The translations under genes were made by a program, and so were the position numbers. From positions 1 to 64,000 of the forward strand of contig JAIVFH010000034.1 of the NCBI GenBank assembly GCA_025765595.1: a stretch of 64,000 bases of DNA, given 5' to 3'. Shown piece by piece: positions 20,924 to 30,087 of this stretch (positions within the stretch are counted from its first letter, which is position 1; every line of letters begins with the position of its first letter). Source of the DNA: Obelidium mucronatum. Lineage: Eukaryota > Chytridiomycota > Chytridiomycetes > Chytridiales > Chytriomycetaceae. Below the pieces are notes generated by a model that searched no databases, was not told where the DNA came from, and saw nothing but the letters and a program-made list of their open reading frames with translations.

Positions 20924-23735
20924 TCAGTAGAGTAACCAATATGTTCGCATTTTTCCTAAAAAAAACGAGTCATCAATTAATAAGCCAAAAAAATTTCGCC
21001 CACCTTTTCCTTTAACTTCAATGTCTCCACGAATTTCAAATTCAAACGTATCATCTTCTCCAAGAACTTCAATGGTCTGTGTGGAGACTTGGATTTTCTT
21101 TGGTTCTCCCGTTGTGCACATTCGAGAAGCTGTGTTGACGGTGTCACCAAACAAACAATATCTACTCATTTTTGTTCCAATCAATCCCTTTCAAAAAATA
21201 GCTTTAGCATATATTCAACGCGTTTGAGGGGTATTTTCTTTTACCGCATTGATTGTACCAGAGTGGATCCCAATACGGAGTTCAATGGGATAGTCGCCAA
21301 CAATATCCCGAAAGTTCATCGAAGCCACCAATTTCTGAAGCTCTGAGCAGCATTTCAAAGCTTGGGCTGTACATTCGGCAATTTCCTGCTGTGTTGCGTC
21401 CTTTGATGTTGACAACCCAGCTGCAACCATATATGTGTCAGAGACACTTTCAACCTGAGTGCTTTTTCTGTTAGTGGCCATAAAAGCAAGCATTCAGAAT
21501 GGACCTTATACAGTTGACCATATCTTGCAATAATTGCGTCAAATTGAGTGTACAAGACATTCAAAAGTTGAAGAATCTTGACAGGGGATACATCGCCAAC
21601 AAGCTTTTTGAAGTTATTGATATCTGCAGTTTTTATTTAACTTCTCGAAGAATGGGATCTCGAAATATACATATACACATACCTGTGAAAAATAAGCTAA
21701 CACAGCTGAATTGCTCTGGTTCAGGTTGAACGCCCATCTCCAACTTTTCCATTATATGTGCTGGAAGCATCATTCCCAACAAATTTTGAGATACCGCTGT
21801 ATCCGCCCTCATTTCCTCTGATTGAAGCTGTGTTTCCATCAACTCTTCATAATTAATTGTTTTTATTTTTGTTGTTTTGGTTAGTTTAGTATCTAGAAAA
21901 GGGAAGCGATTGAAAAATAAACCTTTCATGGACGCCGCCTGATCCATCTTGAGTTGCTCTACCTCTTCTTCGTGATCTTTGACAAGCTCTGATAGTTTCC
22001 GACGTTGTTCCTTCGCTTTTTGAGAAATAGTGGAGCGATGCTGCTGTCTCAATTCCGTCAACACTTTCTTGTGATGAATTATAACTGCGCGCTTGCGTTC
22101 ATTTCCTTTTTTTGGTCAGAAAAATAGTTCCGTATTCAAAGAATGGAAAGTATAGAAGGAAAATATGACGTACCAGCTTCAACCAACACCATGATTTCCT
22201 TTTCTCCATCGCTGAGAACCTGGGTGTCTTTGTTAAGCATACTATTCTTTTCCGCTTCAGTCTTTTGAATTAAATCAGTGTCGGAACCGGCTTCATTTTG
22301 CTCCAACGCAGCAACATCCTTTTGTTCATACTATAGGAATAAAGAAGCGTAAACAATTTAAGAAGGGATGAAATTGTGGGATCTTTTTTCCCCAGTATGA
22401 TGTACCAGAGATAATACAGAGCCTCCAGAACGTGATGTTCCTTCACTTTGTCCTTCACTGTACCCATCACTTCCGTAGCCTTTGTTGTCATCCACTGCGT
22501 AATTGTCTCCTTTGATGACAGGATGATCGGCGATAAGAATCTGTTTTCAAACAGTGGAGTCAGACTCAAAACAAAAAAAACAAAAGATGGGTTTCATACT
22601 CTTTCACGTGTTCTGGAAGCTGCTCTTTGGCCTTTCGCGACTGTCGCGGCTTGCTTCTTTTGAACTCTCGCAAGTCTAGCTTGGAAAGTTTTTTGCTTCT
22701 CCTGTAGTTGAGCCGCTTCAAGCTTATACTTTTGGTGTTCCAAGGCTGTCGTCATTTCTGACTCTATCGCTGATTGTTTGAAGAGGAGCTCAAATTCTTC
22801 AAGGCGTTGTTGGGTGGTCAAGTCTTCAAGCTCTTCCGCGTTATTGATATCCAGGTCGTTTAACTACAGGGTCGGATCAGAAATGTTAAAACTTTTGTTT
22901 TGTGGAACTTACTTCTCCCATTTGTCTCACTTTACAGAGCTGCAACTCTCGTAAAAACTCGGACTCTAATTAAGTCGAATGAACAATTAATCAATTTCTT
23001 GATTTTTTTTTTTTTTTTTTTTGGCATTTTTCCATTTTTTCTCACCCTTTTGCTGCCGCATTGAGGTTTGCTGTGCTTGAAGTTCGTTCTCCCTCTTCAT
23101 ACGACGTGCCTTGTTTTTGTCCTTGATGCCCATTATCTCAATGGCACGAATCTGGCTAACAGTTTCCGCCAAACGCTGCTGAGACATAAGGAGCTCATTT
23201 CTTTTATTTGGCCTTGTTAGTTTGCTTGTTTGCAACAATCCTTTAAGATTTCATACCTTTCTGCAGCGTGTCGCTGCTCCAATCTAGCTGATCGCGCCAG
23301 GAAGGCAGCACGCTTCTGTCTGATACTTGACTTAAACCCAATCTCGCGCTCCCTCGCTTCTTCCTGGAATCTAAGCAAAGTTTTAATTGCTGTCAGTTTG
23401 TCTACGAGCTGGTTGAGTTGTTCTTTGCGCGTCCATGAAATATGCGTGTCGCTTGCTTCGGCAATCTGCCGGATGGCAATGGATCTCTGCTCAGCGAGTT
23501 GGGTTCGAAGCTGGTGTCTAGCGTCCTCGATATTGGCAGTGTAAACAGTGACTGTGGTATGTGGGTGGAGGGAAAAGAGGTAAGAATGTATTCTTGGGGT
23601 GTACAAAAGAAGAAAATGCGAGGGTGGACCTTCTTCATCCGCCAGTTTCGCAAGAGCCTGTTGCGCTTTGAGTTTTGTCTCCTTGATGTTTCTGCAACGC
23701 GTGACAGCCGCGGCTTGACTGAACTTGACTTCCAT
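20924..23735 (-). CDS. Coiled-coil class III guanylyl cyclase, paralog 3
   Basis: Third member of the array. It starts [14 protein letters not shown] (an upstream in-frame ATG at 23780 would add MASEIPQRRSSVCGT). It has the same coiled-coil blocks, including [28 protein letters not shown] and [18 protein letters not shown], then [18 protein letters not shown]. In the catalytic domain the first metal motif reads DINNF rather than DIYDF or DINDF, but the required Asp is kept. [10 protein letters not shown] and [15 protein letters not shown] are intact. The C-terminus is KMRTYWLLY. Only 133 bp separate its stop from the paralog 2 start. A T-rich intron lies at about 22.98-23.04 kb. Duplication with later divergence of the linker is the simplest origin. 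Confidence 0.85.
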
Positions 23736-23871
23736 CGTTCCACAGACACTTGATCGACGTTGTGGGATTTCCGAAGCCATTATAAATTTTTTCCACTCTT
23801 CGTCAGATTTCACTCAAGAAGCATGATCTGAATCCTCAAACATTTTTACTTAGTAACGACTATGAAGGAAT

Positions 23872-24080
23872 TCAATTATCGAAAACAAGGAAGCAACGCT
23901 TCTCACCAGGCTTAAGTCCAAAACTACCCATACTCTTAATCTGATTCTTTTGAGCCCACATCTTAAACAAGTGTAACCAGTAAGTTCGCAATTTTCCAGC
24001 CAATTTTCATCAAAAAGTATAAGAGGAGTTTCTGTACTTCACTCAAAACCTCAAAACGGTGTCTCCAGAACTCATACGCC
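23872..24080 (-). pseudogene. 3' remnant of a fourth guanylyl cyclase copy
   Basis: On the minus strand, sequence ending at TGA 23872-23874 reads GKLRTYWLHLFKMW and on to an extended tail of ~30 residues. This matches the last exon of the three intact cyclases ([11 protein letters not shown]), including an acceptor-like position. Upstream (about 24020-24075) a stretch YEFWRHRFEV weakly recalls the [11 protein letters not shown] block of the paralogs. The rest of the gene is not found to the right, so the copy is truncated. The similarity is short; the exact limits are approximate. Confidence 0.5.
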
Positions 24081-25367
24081 TTTTTGGTTTTGGGTCCTGA
24101 ATGGCCAATCGCCTAAATTCAGTATTGACATCTTCGGACCCGTTCCTGCAGAGTATACAGACAAAGCTGGCTGTAGTAAATTGTATCAGTTTAAGTGCTG
24201 GGCTTTTTTTTAATTTGATTAAAAAATTAAATCAAAAATATAATGGCAAGAATCACACATCTGGCCTGGGTGAGCAGTCACTTGTATTTCCTAATCAACA
24301 CCAACCGCTCTTGTTTTATTGCAAGATCCTTGCAGAGCATACAGCGATCCATGACAACGTTCCGGGACTCTGCTCCCAAATGATCATGGATGCGCTGATC
24401 CCCCTCCACTCTACTTTCCGACCGGCCAGTTTCCCATCCGAGGAAACATCGCAGGACCCGCTTCATTCCAAGCTTATTGCCTGGAAGCCCATAACATCTC
24501 TCTTGCAATCAATGGACAGATAATGACATCATCCGGTACCGCCACAATTCCAATCTCAACTACTCTAGTCGCCACATCAATAGAGTCGATGGCATTCACA
24601 AACCGTGCTGTCATTTTGCCATCACCGTCACCCTCATCAGAGTCATCATCGACTGGTCTTTCGGCTGGCACCATTGCAGGGATTGCTATTGGCCTATTGG
24701 CAGCACTGGCTGTTGCTTATTTCATTGGACGGCGAGGAAGGCCAACGATAAACAGCGATAAGTAAAGCACGGCAGCGATTGCGGAGAGAGGCGCAAGAGG
24801 TGATGACAGTGACAGTCAAGACACTGAAGAAGTTGCAATGGAACCAGTTAGTCGTGGGAGTGGCGGCGGTAGCAGTAGCAAAGCAGAAAAGAATAGATTG
24901 AGTCTCGCTTCAGAATCGAAGAAAGCGCCAAGGCCGATGCCTTGATTCGGTTGCAAGTCGATGAGGACAAAGTGCAGCCAGAAGAAGCCAGTTGCAGCTT
25001 GTAATAACTCTTTAAATAACGATAGTACGACTTTCTTGAACCCCCTCCGGATGCGCCACCGCTGCCGCCGAGTCCATAACTCCGTCATGAGAGCCAGTGT
25101 TTTAGAGGATTGAAAAAAATACTTTCCTCTTCCCCTATATTCCTTATTTTTTGTGTCTGTTGACAGCTGATTGCAGAAAATGCAACCGACGGCTGAAAAA
25201 ACAGTTATTTTGATTGATTTTACAGTGGAAATTTCCACAGTTTTGAGCAGATGGTTACAGTATTATCACAAAATTCACACACGATAAGTTCACTGTTTTT
25301 TCACCGTTTTTCACTGTTTTTTCCCAAGAATAGTTTGTTTTTTTAAGGTACATTTTTTTACAACTGG
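24081..25367. other. Spacer with a possible membrane-protein remnant
   Basis: A plus-strand frame (about 24460-24765) encodes a Ser/Thr-rich stretch, then a single hydrophobic helix (GTIAGIAIGLLAALAVAYF) and a basic RRGR stop-transfer, like a type I fungal cell-surface protein C-terminus. A stop follows at once, and the next ~150 bases are acidic and coding-like in another frame, so a frameshift is likely. No complete gene can be built here. The segment 24900-25367 shows nothing recognisable apart from the promoter side of the next gene. Confidence 0.35.
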
Positions 25368-26366
25368 ATGAGTCGGAGAATTCTTGCTGCCTTCGACTTT
25401 GACTTTACTCTGGTCGATAATGACAGCGATCATTTTGTATTCGATAAGCTGTCTCCGGAGCTCAGGCGCAAGGTATCTGGAGACAACCTCACCAGCGGCA
25501 GTAACATATTTTCTAACTAAGCCACTTTTAGATGTCGGAAGTGAGAGCCTCCCCTGAACTGTGATGTGCGCTGCTAAATTTTTTATTTGGAGCTCCATGG
25601 AGTTGTCCAGTGGACCGACTTGATGGTAACTGAAGCTCCTGCTGGATGGCCAATCTTAAAACTCACAAACAGCATCAACTCCTCGGGGAACTCCATCAAG
25701 AAGGGAAAACAAAGCAGCAAATCATTGATGCTCTCGGTACTATTGAATTTGTAAGAGTGGCATTCTTAGAACATACTGATGCCGTCGTGATAAACTGCCC
25801 GCATCCACAACTATTCAATAGAACCCAGCTATTCTCAAAATGTTTGAAGCCATAAAATCCGTTGGAGGAGAGATTATTATCGTCTCTGATGCAAATACGA
25901 TCTACATTGATGAGATTCTGAAGGTGAAAAACACATCAACCCTCTGGTATATAACAAAAAAAACCAGGCGAAAAACGCTCGCGAATATATCACCGAAATC
26001 ATCACGAACCCTGGCACATGGGATGAAACTGGCCGGCTCCACGTTACACGCAGAATCAAGCCCCCACAAACCCACAACTGTCCAGGAGTTTGCAGCGTAA
26101 ACCTCTGTAAAGGCTCTGAAATGCTTGCCAGGATCGAGAACTATGATATGGTGTTGTATGGAGGCGATGGCCGGAATGATCATTGTCCAATGACAAAGTT
26201 GAAGGCGAATCGGGATATTGCATTCGCAAGGAAGGGTCATTCTTTGGAGAAATTGCTGAACTCGGATCAGAAGCACGTGGAAGCGATTCAGGCAAGGTTG
26301 GTCTGGTGGACAGAGGCGGATGATTTGTTAGAAGAGGTTGTAGCTGCATTGGCAGGGAAGGCTTGA
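25368..26366 (+). CDS. PHOSPHO1/2-like HAD phosphatase
   Basis: Member of the PHOSPHO (Put_Phosphatase) branch of the HAD superfamily, small phosphomonoesterases acting on phosphocholine/phosphoethanolamine or pyridoxal phosphate. Motif I is FDFDFTLVD (residues 9-17) just after the start MSRRILAA. Later come IIIVSDANT, the conserved HNCPGVCSVNLCKG and motif GGDGRNDHCP. At least four introns are needed: donor at 25473, a very short exon with WTDLM ending 25625, an intron to about 25672, one ending near 25831, and a 45-base intron at about 25924-25969. The exact 5' limit of the WTDLM exon is unsure. The substrate cannot be told from sequence. Confidence 0.75.
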
Positions 26367-26442
26367 ATGGACGGACCCCTTTTTTTTACCAATAAACCCC
26401 AATTCTTATTAGCAGTGTTATCTTTATTTTGTTCAGAGTTGT

Positions 26443-27339
26443 TTATATCTTCTTCAGTTCATTGTACATGTTACCCAAATCCAGGCCCCTTGACGCCCAA
26501 TAACCTTTCCCATAAGATATCAACAATTCCTTTCCCTGCTTGATACCCTCAAAACTACTCACAAAGAGCCCCATCCGCATTTCCCCACACCCTCCTTCCG
26601 CCTTATTCACGTAACTTCGAAACTCGACATTCGCCTTACTCTTATTGGCATACATTGCATACTCTGGATTCGACGACACCTTTTTCTTGCTATTAAAAGT
26701 CTTTCTCTCAGAGTATTCCGGAACATACGGAACGCCGCGAAAGTCATTCACCATCCGCCCTTCATTACCCATTTCCTCAGAATCACACGCAAGCCTCACC
26801 TCTTCACGCCCGTGACCGCCGTCATCACCAGCCGCGCCTTCTTCCTCACTGTCTTTCATTACAACAACGTATCCCTCGCCTCCTCCACCAAAGTCCAAAA
26901 CATAGTCACTTGTCTTGATCTTTTCGGAATCCGCGCTAATCACTTGCCCAATGTAATCGACAACATGCGTATTGTATCCAATATCTCTGGAAGCAAACAG
27001 TCCGAATTGCCCATACGCGGGGTGCTTTGGGTCGGTGATCTGTTGAATGTGGGCGTGGGGCGCTGCGTACGGTTTAGGATTCATGAGTTGCAGATTGTGT
27101 TTCTCAATTTGGAAAGGCGTTATGGCAGGGAGATGTGTCAAGTTCAGAGTGGGATCGATGGTGTAGTCAATCAGGAATCGAACTGTTTGAGGCCAATTCT
27201 TTGGTTGTCGAGGAGGCGGTGGTGGCGGTGGAGGCTGGTTCAATTCGAGAGTAGTAGTTTCATCCTTGATGTCTTCGGAAACTTGGACGGGTACATTTGT
27301 ATTATTTTCAACAACGGTGGGTTGTTGAAGGGATTCCAT
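26443..27339 (-). CDS. SET-domain protein, probable lysine methyltransferase
   Basis: A single-exon frame of 298 residues. The N-terminus has a Pro-rich run (about 36-45). The SET fold begins at GQFGLFASRDI (~108) and VVDYIGQVIS, continues through NDFRG, and ends with ELLISYGKGYW (~272-282), the Tyr-containing C-terminal motif. The canonical NHSCxPN block appears as YANKSKANVEF, so His and Cys are replaced; activity is therefore uncertain. A charged Gly/Glu insert (~155-190) separates the halves. It might modify ribosomal or other non-histone proteins, as many small SET proteins do (inference). Confidence 0.7.
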   Translation of the reverse strand: MESLQQPTVVENNTNVPVQVSEDIKDETTTLELNQPPPPPPPPRQPKNWPQTVRFLIDYTIDPTLNLTHLPAITPFQIEKHNLQLMNPKPYAAPHAHIQQITDPKHPAYGQFGLFASRDIGYNTHVVDYIGQVISADSEKIKTSDYVLDFGGGGEGYVVVMKDSEEEGAAGDDGGHGREEVRLACDSEEMGNEGRMVNDFRGVPYVPEYSERKTFNSKKKVSSNPEYAMYANKSKANVEFRSYVNKAEGGCGEMRMGLFVSSFEGIKQGKELLISYGKGYWASRGLDLGNMYNELKKI

Positions 27340-27393
27340 TTGAGAAAAAAAAAAACAAAAAAAAAAAATAAATATCTATAAAATTATGTCTCT

Positions 27394-28487
27394 CTAAACT
27401 CGAAATCCAATAAAGCGTAGGCAGATTCTTCGTAAATCCCGCTGAAACACAAGCATAAAAATTGGTGAAATCACGTTGTCCAGCCCACAACAGATTTCTG
27501 CAACGACCCAAAACGGCCCAAAGTACTCCAACGTCCACGTTCCAGAGTTTATCGCGTGCGCAGTGATAATGAAATACAACAGGTACGGAAAATAACACAG
27601 AATAAGTGCGACACTGATGGCAATACATCCGAGAAGCATATCCCATTCTGTTGAAGTTGATGGTTTCGGTATCGTGGAGGCAGCAGGCACAATCGCTGTT
27701 CTCACTGCCTGTATTGTGGGTTGTTCAGATGGTGCGGCTTCCCTGCTTATTATTGCGGTCATAAACAATGCCGATCCATCCTCGTTCGACGAAGAATTTG
27801 CCGCATCCGACTTATCCAGGCTTCGCAGCGCATTCACAGCAGAGGTATAGGATTTCGTATAGTAAAAGAGCATTGCAGCCGTACAGAAAGCAAACGTGAT
27901 TGACATCATTACAATCCAAACAAGAAACTGGGGCATTTCGCTTGGGGTTTCTGCATCAACAGACATCTAAAAAAAAACAAAAAAACGAGATTAGTCATTA
28001 CCTTACTCAAAATTTCTTTTGCCATTACCGATGTTCCTACCACTGCCAAGAGCACCAACGTCCAAACAACCGAACAAACAACAACCATGCCATTCTGCCA
28101 CTTGACCCTCTTCGAATCCGTTCCGTGAATCTGGTGGTATCGTTCCATAGCCAGCAATGTGTTCCCCACCAAAAACACTGACACAAACGTCACATTCCCG
28201 CCAACCATGACCCTCGTAATCGCATCACCACGACAATACTCAACAATATGGCATGATATAAAAGTCACAGATATCCAGGCATCAAAGAGAAAGTAGCTTG
28301 AAATCAAGAAGGCAATGATATGATTCAAGTTGGAAACGAAAAAGGATTTCCGAGATCCAAGAATGGCAGCTAGAATGAATCCGTTCAATAGAGTCCCGGA
28401 CCCGAATATTGTCATGTAAATGTAATGGACGTAGGCGTCGAAGTGACTCGTTTGCAGCGTCCTGTCGCAATCGTATTTTGATGCCAT
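27394..28487 (-). CDS. Rhodopsin-class (class A) GPCR, non-opsin
   Basis: Two exons (28002-28487 and 27394-27966) give 352 residues. Seven hydrophobic helices are visible. TM1 is near IYMTIFGSGTLLNGFILA. TM3 ends in the E-R-Y motif (LLAMERYHQI), equivalent to DRY. TM5 begins FLVWIVMMSITFAF. TM6 carries CYFPYLLYF in place of CWxP. TM7 has DNVISPIFMLVF in place of NPxxY, followed by an amphipathic helix 8. Counting back from the TM7 proline, position 7.43 is Gly, so the retinal lysine is missing and this is not an opsin. It should sit in the plasma membrane and couple to a G protein; the ligand is unknown. The start (MASKYD) leaves a 66-bp gap to the Rab3GAP stop. Confidence 0.8.
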
Positions 28488-28553
28488 TTTTGGAATGTGG
28501 TCGAAAGAATTTCCAACATCACAAAAAAATTTCACTTCATACATTTATTTTTA

Positions 28554-30042
28554 TCATTCATCAAACGAAACAGATTCAAATACGCGAAACTCGCCTTCTT
28601 TCAACAACGCATACATACGCTGTGGTAAAGGCCGCGAAAATTCGTTCGGAAACGGTACCGTTGCGTGAAATTCATACTCCCGCCTGCTGGGCACACTAAA
28701 ATACAGTCCTTCTGTGTTTCAAAAAAAATGCATGTAAGTGAAATCCAGAAAACAGAAAAAGCAGAGGGGAATAGCATAATAAAAAAAAAAAGAGGTCCCA
28801 CAAACCATCAGTCAACAAGTCACAAACAGCTTTCCTTTCCAATTCACCCTGAACATGAGCCTCGATTTTCACTTGTACTGCTACTTCATTATCTTCTTCG
28901 CCGCCAACGTCTGCGTCGCCATCATCATCATTATTATCATCATCATCCTCTTCAGGAATAGATGCAATCATTTCATCCACCAGCCGCATTTGCATTGGCA
29001 ATTTATACAGAAGTGACTGGGCAACACCAATTTGATATTCCAGTCGATTCAGCGTCATAAGGAATTCAGACAATGGCATTTCCAGCTGCTGAAATGAAGA
29101 TGACCACCGGATTCCTATCAGTTGCTGGGTAAACTGAGTTACCAACTTGGAAATAGTCGGCAACTGCAATGAAAGCGGGTTTGATGTAATGGCGTCATAT
29201 GCAATGTAAAAGAAGGTTGGCAGAAGGCTGATTTCAAAAAAATAAAATTAAAATAAAGTAAAAATAAAATAAAAATAAAAAAAACACGTTAGAAAACAAT
29301 TTAAACCAAAAGAAAAAAAAAAGCCACCAAACCTAAACAACAGATCCTTTGCCGCTGTTTGTTTTCCCAGCTCCTCCAGATATGACAGACACTTTTCGGC
29401 TTCCTTATCACAATCAAACAGTGGCTTCTGCCCCACAGCCGGGATTCTCTTTGCCCGATTCCACAGCTCATGCCACAGATTTCCTGGCTCCATCATTCTT
29501 GAACTCAATTTCCCACCATACGGGACACATGATTCATCAACAATCCAATCCCGAGGGGAATGCCATCGTACAAAATCTTCAAGTATCGCATGTGCATTGG
29601 CAGCCTTGAAACTTTCCATGTCTAGTTATTTTTTTCGGGAGGTCAAAAAAACTCCCCCAGAAAAAAGGAAAAGCCATATACCACTTTTCAACTGTCCAGT
29701 CTGCATCCGTGCACGAACCCCAGCAGCTTCCTGCCCATCTCCCAACGCCAATAAAACTCGTTCTTGCTCTTGAATCATATCTTCTGTCATGACTCCACTT
29801 TCTTGGACAACTGGAATCATCAAAACAGCCCCCGTTTTCAAAAGAACTAATCCTAGTGGAGACGGACATTGAGCCCCTGCGACGGCGTCTGCATCGGTTA
29901 GTTCATATGGATTCTGGGTTTTGTAGTAGTGGTCATGGTCTTCGTCATCGTCGTCCTCGGGATTAGTGAGTAACACATCGAGTGGCAGTTTCACATATGA
30001 ATCAGCTGCCGTGAAGCTGGACAGGCGTGCTCGCGGGATGTT

Positions 30043-30087
<45 letters not shown>

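Noticed and set aside
15311..23735. Rhodopsin-guanylyl cyclase fusion or adenylyl cyclase
   Set aside because: No membrane helices anywhere in the three genes, and the specificity residues are Glu and Cys as in guanylyl cyclases rather than Lys and Asp.
27394..28487. Microbial or animal-type opsin
   Set aside because: Gly occupies position 7.43 counted from the TM7 proline; no retinal-binding lysine is present.
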